A stretch of DNA of 64,000 nt from positions 1 through 64,000 of the forward strand of contig JAPPMF010000004.1 of the NCBI GenBank assembly GCA_028819195.1. The letters run 5' to 3'. A program made the translations under genes and the position numbers. Origin of the DNA: Bin55 sp028819195. Lineage in GTDB: Bacteria > Pseudomonadota > Gammaproteobacteria > Pseudomonadales > Azotimanducaceae. Positions 53,588 through 61,833 of the stretch are shown here, in pieces (the stretch's first letter is position 1; each line of letters begins with the position of its first letter). A model generated the notes under the pieces. It made no database searches and had not been told where the DNA came from. It saw nothing but the letters and a program-made list of their open reading frames with translations.

Positions 53588-54127
53588 ATGAGAAATTTCA
53601 AACTTCGAATGGTACTGTGTGTCTTATTTGCTTGTTTAATTGGGTGTCTTTCTGCGCAAGAACCAACAGAAAATCAAGCACCTTCAAACAAAGTTTCACC
53701 ACAAGAACGCTTTGAAAGCGAGATTGAATCTATCAAAGAAGAAGTTGTCGCGCAAGTTGAGAACACTTTCTCTGAGTACGATACTAATGATGATGAGAAA
53801 CTAAGTTGGGACGAGTATCGAGAGATATATGTACTTCAAGCTAACGACATCAAGAAACGTATCGAGCAGCTAGAAGCACAAAACCTAGAGGTTCCGGAAG
53901 AACTGACAATAAGGCTTCGGCGTGCCGAAAGTGATAATCCTAGAATTCCAGAAGAAAACGAACGAAGGGAAGAGTTTGCCTTGATGGATACAGACAAAGA
54001 CGAACATCTAACTACAGAAGAACTGACAAATTATCGAATTGAACAAATTGATAAACGGCTACAAATGCGTTTACAACAAGAACTCGATGCAATAGATTCC
54101 AAGACTGAAGACGTTAGGGAAGAATAA
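53588..54127 (+). CDS. Exported EF-hand protein
   Basis: 179 residues from the ATG at 53588, preceded by GAGGAA. The signal ends in a lipobox-like LIGC (17-20). Two canonical calcium-binding loops are visible, DTNDDEKLSWDE (65-76) and DTDKDEHLTTEE (134-145), each with D at 1, D at 3 or 5 and E at 12, separated by a charged helical stretch. A longer frame to 53519 overlaps copA and is not needed. Role unknown; a periplasmic calcium-responsive protein is an inference. Confidence 0.78.
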   Translation: MRNFKLRMVLCVLFACLIGCLSAQEPTENQAPSNKVSPQERFESEIESIKEEVVAQVENTFSEYDTNDDEKLSWDEYREIYVLQANDIKKRIEQLEAQNLEVPEELTIRLRRAESDNPRIPEENERREEFALMDTDKDEHLTTEELTNYRIEQIDKRLQMRLQQELDAIDSKTEDVREE

Positions 54128-54148
54128 TAGATTCTTCGCTGTCAGATT

Positions 54149-54616
54149 TTACTCTAACGGTTTGAAGACTCTGGATCGATTGGAATTCAAGTGAATTGAC
54201 ACACTAGGGGGTAAACTGAATGTCAGTTCAAATTGACCGATCACATGCCCCTTAGCGGTTACAACATCCTCAAGCAAATAAGCCTCTTTGATGATCTTCA
54301 CAACACTGCGTTGTAATGTTGTAAGTTCGATCTTGTCCGTCAATTGAGCTAACCGTTCAGATACATTTTCATGTGCTTGTTCGAGTGTAACTACCAGTGC
54401 AGGTGGGATTGTTATCCGAAGTTCAATGTCTCCAATAATGAAACCTGCCGCTTCAAGATGGGGTGCGAATTGTTCAAATTCGTTAAATAACTTGGTGATC
54501 GTTTTTCGAACACCTTGACGGCTCAAGTCAGACACTTTACTCGCAACTTCCTCACCGTCGGCTTGGAGGCGTTCAAAGATCTGATCTTTCGTTTTCTTGA
54601 ATTGTTCAAAAACCAT
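54149..54616 (-). CDS. Hypothetical protein (155 aa)
   Basis: No family recognised. A helical N-terminus (FEQFKKTKDQIFERLQADGE, about 4-60) is followed by strand-like sequence with two similar stretches, GDIELRITIPPALVVTLEQA and GQFELTFSLPPSVSIHLNSN, suggesting an internal duplication around one helical segment. No signal peptide. Convergent with the EF-hand gene. ATG at 54616 with only a weak GAG upstream. Confidence 0.6.
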   Translation of the reverse strand: MVFEQFKKTKDQIFERLQADGEEVASKVSDLSRQGVRKTITKLFNEFEQFAPHLEAAGFIIGDIELRITIPPALVVTLEQAHENVSERLAQLTDKIELTTLQRSVVKIIKEAYLLEDVVTAKGHVIGQFELTFSLPPSVSIHLNSNRSRVFKPLE

Positions 54617-54913
54617 TTTGGAATCTCAATATTTGTAAGTTGTAACTCTTGGTTCGGTGCTTTAGCGATATTATTCTGTTAAGATCTGTCGTAGAAGGCC
54701 ATTAGTCTCCGTTAAATATTCCTTTATCGACGAGAAGATTACGAAACCGTTTTGACAAACCAACTTGTCTTAGTTTTCGTTCTGCGACATTAAGGTTGCA
54801 AGCTATCTCTCAACTATTTATTTAGATTTTACGACCTGCTTTTGAGTTTAGTTTATTCTTGCTAGATTTACTATACTACTTAACATACAAATTAAGATTT
54901 TGAAAGAAATCTT
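54617..54913. other. Intergenic region between two minus-strand genes
   Basis: About 300 AT-rich bases. No gene, RNA or hairpin terminator that I can support; likely holds the promoter of the 155-residue hypothetical gene. Confidence 0.4.
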
Positions 54914-55525
54914 TTACGCAATTGTTAGTCTCTGATATAAACGACTAACTTCTTCCTCCACTGCTAATTCTAACTGAGTTAAATCTTGGTTGTTGTGAAT
55001 ACAAACATCGGCTTGAGAAATTCGTTCGTCGTCACTCAGTTGTGAATTTAAACGCGCTTCGATAGCACTCCGTGTAGTTTGATCTCGAGCTAGAGCGCGT
55101 GAAATGATTTGTTCACGTGGTGAAACGATCAACCAAATTTCATCGACGAGGTTTTGCCAACCGGCTTCCAGCAGAATAGCGGCTTCGAACACAATTGGGG
55201 TTCTTGGATGGTTGCGGCGATACGATTGAATCCTTTCAAAAGCTAGAGTCTTAATCGCGGGCCACACAATATCTGTAAGGGAGTTCATCTTTTCTGCGTC
55301 GTAAAACACCAAGGTACCAAGTTTGTCTCTATTAATTGTCTTGTCTTCGGCGATGATGTTTGGACCAAAGACTTCGACAAGTTGTGAATAAGTTTGGGTG
55401 TTAAGTTTATAAGATTCGTGTCCAAGTAAATCAGCGAATATAACGTGGAAACCGTGCTTATTTAGGATCTTTGATACGGTTGATTTACCGGAGGCTGTAC
55501 TGCCAGTCAATCCTATTACGATCAT
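54914..55525 (-). CDS. coaE: Dephospho-CoA kinase
   Basis: Final step of coenzyme A synthesis: phosphorylates the ribose of dephospho-CoA. 203 residues, normal size. P-loop GSTASGKS follows MIVIGLT, and the VFEAAILLEAGWQ and SRALARDQTT stretches match the family's CoA-binding and lid regions. ATG at 55525, no strong ribosome binding site. Often next to pilD; not here. Confidence 0.95.
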   Translation of the reverse strand: MIVIGLTGSTASGKSTVSKILNKHGFHVIFADLLGHESYKLNTQTYSQLVEVFGPNIIAEDKTINRDKLGTLVFYDAEKMNSLTDIVWPAIKTLAFERIQSYRRNHPRTPIVFEAAILLEAGWQNLVDEIWLIVSPREQIISRALARDQTTRSAIEARLNSQLSDDERISQADVCIHNNQDLTQLELAVEEEVSRLYQRLTIA

Positions 55526-55615
55526 AAGCTAAATCGATCTGATATACGGTAGGCGGTAAGCACTAACACGGGCGAAGCATATAAGTCGCAACAAGAACCG
55601 ACGAGTGTACTGTTG

Positions 55616-55783
55616 CTAATTGAAAGAATGAATTTGAGTGTCCCTATTCTCCAAGTCGGGTAGTTCATCAGTCTCGCAATCGCGCGGTTGAAATAGCGCA
55701 CAACCGCCGAGTAGTAGGACTAGGCTAAGGCAAAAGACTAAGAAGCCTGTGCGGGCTCGCGATTTCCAAGAACTTTGTAACAT
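55616..55783 (-). CDS. Small lipoprotein (55 aa)
   Basis: Start placed at the ATG at 55783 because AAGGAG stands six bases before it; the frame is open to 55837 but that part lacks a signal. MLQSSWKSRAR is followed by a hydrophobic core and lipobox LLGGC, then a short acidic tail (ALFQPRDCETDELPDLE) with a second cysteine. After processing only about 28 residues would remain on the membrane. Family not recognised. Lies 90 bases upstream of coaE on the same strand. Confidence 0.7.
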   Translation of the reverse strand: MLQSSWKSRARTGFLVFCLSLVLLLGGCALFQPRDCETDELPDLENRDTQIHSFN

Positions 55784-55939
55784 CCTAATCTCCTTTCGAT
55801 TATTACGGCTGAAGAATTTATTACGAACTGTCGGCATGACAAATTAGCTAACCGCAAAACATTATCATTATGCACTTACACTACCAGTGCATTTTTTTCT
55901 AATCCCTAATCTCTTTCCCTCTAATTCACTAGAGACAGA

Positions 55940-58132
55940 TTGAAATCTCATACTAAATCCACTAATCCGTACGTACGTGACCTTGTTCTTTTGGGAGCTG
56001 GTCACGCGCATGTTCAGGTACTACGGTATTATGGGATGAACCCTCAACCAGGTATACGAGTAACCGTGGTAGCTCGGGAACCACATTCACCCTATTCGGG
56101 GATGCTACCAGGGTACGTCTATGGACGATATTCGTGGGAGGAGATTCACGTCGATCTTGCGAAACTTACTACTTACGCCAACGCACGCTTCATTGCTGCT
56201 GAGGCGATACGAGTCAATCCCGATCAAAATACGATTAGCTTCGAATCTCGTCCAGATTTACGTTATGACAGTCTTGCCATCAATACTGGTGGTGAACCAG
56301 GTATCAAATTTCGTGCGTTAGATCATGTAGTACCGGTAAAACCTATCGGCAAGTTTACTAAGAATTGGGAACAGATTCTAAAAACTATTGATCCTACTAA
56401 GCAACGAAAGTTAACGATCGTTGGAGGTGGTCCTGGTAGTGTTGAGGTGGCACTCGCGATACGAGAATTACACGGTAACGCTTTTGTGATCACACTAGTA
56501 ACTGCCGATCCATTTTTACTTGCTCAACACAATCGCGGCGTTCGAAGAATTACTGAAAAAGAGTTAGCTCGTAGTGGTATCGAATATCGCTTCAACTACT
56601 GTGTATCTGATATCGACGACGAGCATGTGACATCAGAAGATGGAGACCGTATCAAAACCGATCTGGTCCTTTGGGTTGCCGGGGTAGAAGCACCGAGTTG
56701 GATCAGCGATTCTGGATTTGACGTTGATCGTGACGGATTTCTAAAGGTCGACAGGAATTTGCGAAGTTTATCTCATAAAAATGTTTTTGCGGCCGGCGAT
56801 ATGGTGTGTTTAGTAGGTCAAGAACGTCCAAAGTCTGGTGTATATGCCGTTCGTGCTGGACCAATCCTTTCACAAAACACACACCGGTTTCTTGCTAATC
56901 GCCGCTTAAAGAAGTACAACGCACAAAGACTAGCTTTAGCAATTTTGCGTTTACCTGACAATCAGGCACTAGCTTCTAAAGGTCCCCTTTGCCTGAAATC
57001 TAAGTTAATCAGTGTTTGGAAACATCGAATCGATGTCAAATTTATGCAACGATTCGAACGTTTTCCAATGGTTAAACCAGCATTTTTGCAACCGAAAAGG
57101 TTCAAGGACTCAAAAGAATTAGCTACCAGCATGCGATGTGGTGGTTGTGGCTCTAAACTTGGCGCAAGTTTACTTGATCGAGTCTTGAAACGACTCGGTA
57201 CAGCCGAAAATCGAGAATATCTCACTGGTATTGGCGACGATAGTGCTATCGTTGAAGTTCGCACCGAGTCAATCGCCGCTACGTGTGATCAATTTCGTTC
57301 GATGATTACCGATCCTTATCGATTTGGGAGAATTTGTGCTAATCACGCGTTGAATGATTTATACGCTATGGGAGCAGAACCGAGTATCGCGTTAGCGATG
57401 GTCACAATCCCGTTGATGAACTCTACACTGATGGAAGAGGATTTATATCAAACATTAGCTGGCGCACTCTACGCTTTTCGTCAAGCAAACGTGCAGTTAG
57501 TGGGTGGGCACTCAGCAGAAGGACCAGAATTGACTTTAGGTTTTGCAATTATGGGTAGTTCCCCTACAAAACCGTTCCTCAAGTCGAATATGCTTGTTGG
57601 ACAGGATTTAATCTTGACTAAACCACTAGGGACTGGCCTTATTCTCGCAGGAAATATGCACCTAAAGACACGTGCGATGGACCTGGTCAACTGTATTGAA
57701 ATTATGGAACAGTCGAATGCGGAAGCAGCGAGTATTTTTGCGAATTGTGAAGCTTCCGTAATGACGGACGTAACGGGATTTGGATTGTTAGGGCATGTTG
57801 CGGAATTATCGTTGCATTCAAACGTTCAAACTCATCTTAACTTGAATAAGGTTCCCTTAATGTCAGGTGTTAAGGAACTGGTCACTGCTAATATTCGAAG
57901 CTCACTGCATGACAGTAATCAGCAGGTCTTACCAAAATACGAAATTGCAGCTGAGATCAAAACACGCGAATTAGTTCCACTACTAGATCCGCAGACTTGC
58001 GGTGGACTCATTGCTGCTGTTCCCAAGAATCGCACAGCGGAGTGTCTAGCAGAGCTAAGGAAGACCGGGTATGCAAACGCTAGTGTTGTTGGATCTACAG
58101 TCGATATCGGTCGTTCTAAAGTGGGTCTCTAA
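55940..58132 (+). CDS. selD: Fusion of NDH-like flavoprotein and selenophosphate synthetase
   Basis: 730 residues. The N-terminal 390 form a pyridine-nucleotide-disulfide/NDH-2-like oxidoreductase: FAD loop LLGAGHAHVQVL (17-28), NAD(P) loop IVGGGPGSVEVA (160-171) and the late FAAGDMV motif (283-289). Residues 395-730 are SelD, which makes selenophosphate from selenide and ATP: MRCGGCGSKLG with Cys400, Cys403 and Lys406, GDDSAIV and HALNDLYAMGA, plus the late LVGGHSAEGPEL. The active site is cysteine, not selenocysteine. TTG start. The flavoprotein half may supply reduced selenium, an inference. tRNA-Sec lies 3.4 kb away. Ends four bases into the convergent M14 gene. Confidence 0.93.
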   Translation: MKSHTKSTNPYVRDLVLLGAGHAHVQVLRYYGMNPQPGIRVTVVAREPHSPYSGMLPGYVYGRYSWEEIHVDLAKLTTYANARFIAAEAIRVNPDQNTISFESRPDLRYDSLAINTGGEPGIKFRALDHVVPVKPIGKFTKNWEQILKTIDPTKQRKLTIVGGGPGSVEVALAIRELHGNAFVITLVTADPFLLAQHNRGVRRITEKELARSGIEYRFNYCVSDIDDEHVTSEDGDRIKTDLVLWVAGVEAPSWISDSGFDVDRDGFLKVDRNLRSLSHKNVFAAGDMVCLVGQERPKSGVYAVRAGPILSQNTHRFLANRRLKKYNAQRLALAILRLPDNQALASKGPLCLKSKLISVWKHRIDVKFMQRFERFPMVKPAFLQPKRFKDSKELATSMRCGGCGSKLGASLLDRVLKRLGTAENREYLTGIGDDSAIVEVRTESIAATCDQFRSMITDPYRFGRICANHALNDLYAMGAEPSIALAMVTIPLMNSTLMEEDLYQTLAGALYAFRQANVQLVGGHSAEGPELTLGFAIMGSSPTKPFLKSNMLVGQDLILTKPLGTGLILAGNMHLKTRAMDLVNCIEIMEQSNAEAASIFANCEASVMTDVTGFGLLGHVAELSLHSNVQTHLNLNKVPLMSGVKELVTANIRSSLHDSNQQVLPKYEIAAEIKTRELVPLLDPQTCGGLIAAVPKNRTAECLAELRKTGYANASVVGSTVDIGRSKVGL

Positions 58133-59139
58133 ACCGCCAGCTGTGAGTTAGTGATACTTTCGGCGTCCAGCGTATTGAGAAAATAGCATACACAATCTTG
58201 TCTTACGATCAATGGGTCTTCCGTGTACATTGACATGATTGTGTCTTGTCGAACTAAGATATTGGAACCATCGTAGGAGAGATAATCTTCGGTTCGATCC
58301 TGTTGCTGTTCGTCGAGTGCTATTAACCGTGTTTTTGGTTTAGCTAGTTTAGCTAACTTTGTTCCTGCTGGTATTGTTTTGAAGTTAAAACGATGTAGAA
58401 ATGGAGCAAAGTGGGGTACGTCTTCGCTGGTTAGCTCTGCAGCATTTTCGAGTACAACACGTACACTATTTTCAAAAATTTTAAGATCCGAAAAATTGAT
58501 ACTTGGAATGTCCTGTCGGTCCCACAATTTCTGAATGAAGTTCAACACTCGAATCGTACTGTGAGGATCCTGAGGGAGACCAGCTTCGATCGTAAGTGCG
58601 ATACTAAACTCTGCACAACGGCGAGTAAGTACGCCAGGGGGTTGTTGAGCAAAAATCGCATTTTGACTGAAAAGCCGCGCTGATTGTAGAGTAGATTCGT
58701 CCAAACTTGTGATAATGGAATGGTGCGGATTCGGACCTGTGTTGTTGTGAATGTCAAGGGAGTACCAAGGATGTTTTGCGCGGACGAACTCCAATACTTC
58801 TCTCGCCCATTGATGGTACGGAGTATCCCCCCGATCCCAGATTCGATTAAAGTCTGGTTGCCCATCTAAGTGACGTAAGTTTCGTTCAGCTGCGGGGAGA
58901 TTTCCAAGGAGTAATAAGAACGATGGAATGCCTTCATTTTCTAATGCTTCAGAAACAAGGCTGCGGATTGCCTCCCAACCGGATGTTTCATTACCGTGTA
59001 ACAGAGTCGAAACAAAAAAAGGACGTCGGTCGGATTGACTAAAGTCGAATAAAACCGGTTCATCGTACAGTTGTACGAGTTCTTCCGATCGATAGTTCAG
59101 AGCTTCTTTAAACTCGTCTATACTCTTTACGACACGCAT
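58129..59139 (-). CDS. M14-type hydrolase, succinylglutamate desuccinylase/aspartoacylase-like
   Basis: 336 residues from an ATG at 59139 in a TAATG overlap with the upstream gene; a TTG at 59151 is the alternative. Zinc ligands of the ASTE/ASPA group are visible in LLHGNETSG (His, Glu) and in YSLDIHNNTGPNPH (His), and ALTIEAGLPQ holds the probable catalytic glutamate. Members cleave amide bonds of N-acyl amino acids or peptides. Paired with a GCS2-type ligase, the substrate may be that ligase's product, an inference. Confidence 0.82.
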   Translation of the reverse strand: MRVVKSIDEFKEALNYRSEELVQLYDEPVLFDFSQSDRRPFFVSTLLHGNETSGWEAIRSLVSEALENEGIPSFLLLLGNLPAAERNLRHLDGQPDFNRIWDRGDTPYHQWAREVLEFVRAKHPWYSLDIHNNTGPNPHHSIITSLDESTLQSARLFSQNAIFAQQPPGVLTRRCAEFSIALTIEAGLPQDPHSTIRVLNFIQKLWDRQDIPSINFSDLKIFENSVRVVLENAAELTSEDVPHFAPFLHRFNFKTIPAGTKLAKLAKPKTRLIALDEQQQDRTEDYLSYDGSNILVRQDTIMSMYTEDPLIVRQDCVCYFLNTLDAESITNSQLAV

Positions 59140-60554
59140 TAAATTGGCCAAGTATGGACTGGTTGATTACTTTCTTGGTTTTCGAGATATGTCTGCGCTA
59201 AACGCGGGTAGTCGACTCCGTTCTGCTCCACCCATCGCCGTTGCCATGTTGCGCCATTCAGGCCGCTACTTACTCTTTCCTTAATCACTCCCAAGTACTT
59301 TTCGATTTCATGTTTCGGTACATTTGAATTAGCTAGACTCTCATGCGCTTCGGGTAGCAATTCATTCAATATCAGTTCATCAACGCGAATTTTTTTACCA
59401 CCAACCCATTCAATTGTCGCCTCCAAACCGTGTTGAGCGGCTGTATAGAAATTACTTTTAGCAGTTTCAAACGAGATCTCTTGTTCTAACGGAGTCTTGC
59501 GACTCGATAGACCGCGAACAAATCCTATAAAGGCTGCACAATTCGAAACACAGTCCAGGACAGTGGGACCGGACGGAACAACTCGATGCTCAATACGTAA
59601 ATGTGGTTGTCCATCGTAATCAAAACCAATTAATGGTCGATTCCATCGCCAAATCGTACCGTTTTGAAAACGAACGTGCGCATATTTATTAAGAGGTTCA
59701 GGTTGCACAAATGGAAGTAAGATAGCATGATCTTCGAGATTTGCTTCAAAAACTTCCATTAGGTTTTCGGCAACGTATCCACGTCCGAAAGTAACTCGAC
59801 TCAAGTGCCGACTACCAATGTCGATTGCTTGTTCAAATAATGGAACTCTGGTTTCTGCCCAAAGTGCTTTGTCAAAGAGGAAGTTAGAGTTAGCGCTGAG
59901 TGCGACCATCGGTGCTGATACAACGAGAGCTGCATTGAAATCTCGGGTAGCGCGATGGGGTTTACACTGCAAGTGAATTTGGAAGCTTGTGGTTGCAGCT
60001 TCTAACATCACATCGTCGTGCTTAACATTTAAATCTTCCTGTCCGGAAATATTGATATCCAATTCGCGACCGTCTCGCAACGCGATTAATCGGTCATTTA
60101 AAGCTTGGTATCGGACTAGATCGGACATGTTAGCTGAAGTCAGTTGATTTTGTTTAATGGTAGGTAACGTACCGATTTGCATTAACTTAACTCCAAGCGA
60201 TTGTGCGGCTCGTTGGCACGCGTTCCACGTTGAAAAGAGTTCGTCGTGTAAGCGTGTAAATACCGAACCGGTTAATGCAGTAGGGCTACCATTTAGCTCT
60301 ACATTGAACTGTGATAGTTCTGGGACTACTAACGGATTTTTTAGATTGTCTAATAATTGACGATTACAACCTTTTGGCAGTCCTTCAGAGTCTACGATCC
60401 ATGCTTCTAACTCAAAACCAACGATGTCTCCTCGAGTACTAAATTCGCCACTCTTGAACAACCTGCTTAAGTGCTCGGTTTCTTGTTTTAACAAACGACG
60501 AAAGCGGCTGAAATCTTCAGCTGCGAAATGTCGGTGTGTAATCTCGTCTCCCAC
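59139..60554 (-). CDS. GCS2-family carboxylate-amine ligase
   Basis: 471 residues from a GTG at 60554 with GGAG eight bases upstream; a TTG at 60611 is less likely. It belongs to the glutamate-cysteine ligase type 2 superfamily: GFELEAWIVD, QFNVELNGSP, LQIHLQCKP-like SFQIHLQCKP, and ALSANSNFLF with the RIEHRVVPSGPT stretch. These enzymes form amide bonds between a carboxylate and an amine using ATP. Too divergent to assign gamma-glutamylcysteine as product. Its stop overlaps the start of the hydrolase gene (TAATG). Confidence 0.8.
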   Translation of the reverse strand: MGDEITHRHFAAEDFSRFRRLLKQETEHLSRLFKSGEFSTRGDIVGFELEAWIVDSEGLPKGCNRQLLDNLKNPLVVPELSQFNVELNGSPTALTGSVFTRLHDELFSTWNACQRAAQSLGVKLMQIGTLPTIKQNQLTSANMSDLVRYQALNDRLIALRDGRELDINISGQEDLNVKHDDVMLEAATTSFQIHLQCKPHRATRDFNAALVVSAPMVALSANSNFLFDKALWAETRVPLFEQAIDIGSRHLSRVTFGRGYVAENLMEVFEANLEDHAILLPFVQPEPLNKYAHVRFQNGTIWRWNRPLIGFDYDGQPHLRIEHRVVPSGPTVLDCVSNCAAFIGFVRGLSSRKTPLEQEISFETAKSNFYTAAQHGLEATIEWVGGKKIRVDELILNELLPEAHESLANSNVPKHEIEKYLGVIKERVSSGLNGATWQRRWVEQNGVDYPRLAQTYLENQESNQPVHTWPI

Positions 60555-60664
60555 AGATTTGTCTCCACATTCAACAGACGAGTGTAAATTAACACAAAAT
60601 TTTAATAACAATGATAAATCAGTAGAGGAATTACGATAGGCTGTTGCTTGGAGACGATTGAAGT

Positions 60665-61540
60665 ATGATGGACGCAGACACTGATTGGGTAGTCATATCG
60701 GTTACTCCAAGTTATCGTAAGATTTTGGAATTAGAACTTGTTCTTACGGCTATGGGCATCACAGCTCAGATTGAACGGGACGATACTGAGTGGCTGTTAC
60801 TCACACGCCGGGAATTTGTGGCGAGTGCACAGAAGCAGTTATCGCTTTATCAGTATGAGAACCGGTTTTTTAGTCTGAAGCGTTCCCCTTCACCGGTGCT
60901 CGAAAAAGGCTACATTGGTTGTATTGGCTATTTGATTGCGATTTGGTTTGTATGGTTCGTCGACCAGGGTGGTCTTGTACCAGAATTTCAAAAAAACGGA
61001 GTGATGTGGGCGTATGCAGTGCGTGAAGGTGAATGGTGGAGATGTTTTACAGCTTTACTGCTGCATGCAGACTTCGTACATTTACTCGGAAATTCGGTAT
61101 CGGGATTAATTTTTGGTTGGATGGTTGCTAGGTATGTCGGTAGTGGCGCCGCGTGGTTTCTAATTCTTTTGTGTGGTGCTTTGGGAAATTTTTTAAATGC
61201 ATATCTGCAACACGACGAATTTGTATCCATTGGTGCGTCAACGGCTGTGTTTGCGGCAGTCGGATTGCTTAGTGGTCTATTTTGTCGTCGACGATTTATT
61301 GCAAGTCGGGGATGGAAATACAACCTAATCCCCATAGTTGGGGCACTCGGCTTATTTGCGTTCATTGGAATTGGTGGTGAGAATACCGACATCGTAGCTC
61401 ATTTGACGGGATTGATTTGCGGTATCTTAGGCGGCCTGATTGTTGGTCGTTTCGACTTTAGATTACTAGGAAAGTCCGGTCAGATATTTGCGGGAATTGC
61501 GACGGGACTGGTGCTATTTATGGCAGTGTTATTGGCGTAA
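60665..61540 (+). CDS. Rhomboid intramembrane serine protease
   Basis: 291 residues. A cytoplasmic N-terminal domain of about 80 residues precedes six or seven membrane helices. WRCFTALLLHADFVHLLGN gives the HxxxN loop and helix 2, SIGAST contains the nucleophile Ser192 (GAST), and IVAHLTGLICG holds the partner His246. Cleaves membrane proteins within the bilayer; substrate unknown. ATG at 60665. Confidence 0.92.
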   Translation: MMDADTDWVVISVTPSYRKILELELVLTAMGITAQIERDDTEWLLLTRREFVASAQKQLSLYQYENRFFSLKRSPSPVLEKGYIGCIGYLIAIWFVWFVDQGGLVPEFQKNGVMWAYAVREGEWWRCFTALLLHADFVHLLGNSVSGLIFGWMVARYVGSGAAWFLILLCGALGNFLNAYLQHDEFVSIGASTAVFAAVGLLSGLFCRRRFIASRGWKYNLIPIVGALGLFAFIGIGGENTDIVAHLTGLICGILGGLIVGRFDFRLLGKSGQIFAGIATGLVLFMAVLLA

Positions 61541-61570
61541 CTATCGGTAGAGGAGGAACAAAATTAAGGT

Positions 61571-61664
61571 TGGCGGAAGAGGTAGGAGTCGAACCCACCA
61601 GACACCCGCTAGGCATCTCAACGGCTTTGAAGGCCGCGCATCTCACCGGAGACGTTGCTCTTCC
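61571..61664 (-). tRNA. selC: Selenocysteine tRNA (UCA)
   Basis: 94 bases on the minus strand. Extended 8-bp acceptor GGAAGAGC-type stem, the D-arm stretch GTCTCCGGTGAGA, anticodon loop CTTCAAA with TCA, a very long variable arm, T arm GTGGGTTCGACTCC and encoded GCCA. The match to E. coli selC is close, including CTTCCGCCA at the 3' end. It reads UGA for selenocysteine, supported by selD nearby. Confidence 0.96.
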
Positions 61665-61729
61665 GACGGTTAGTTGATAAAGTGAGCAAAGCAATTATGC
61701 AAACGTGTGATTCATACTTCATTTTATAA

Positions 61730-61758
61730 TTGATAGACTAGGACAGTGGGAATAATCT
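61730..61758 (+). promoter_or_regulatory. Candidate promoter of leuA
   Basis: TTGATA, 17 bases, TAATCT, 75 bases before the leuA ATG. The leader holds an 11-codon frame (61806-61841) that ends on the leuA start codon region but has no leucine codons, so it is not an attenuator of the classic kind. Confidence 0.4.
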
Positions 61759-61833
61759 TGTTGTACTATATGTCAACTTTAATTCGACAGAGGGTGAGTC
61801 ATTACATGTTTAACGAGGGTAGGGGTATTTCGC

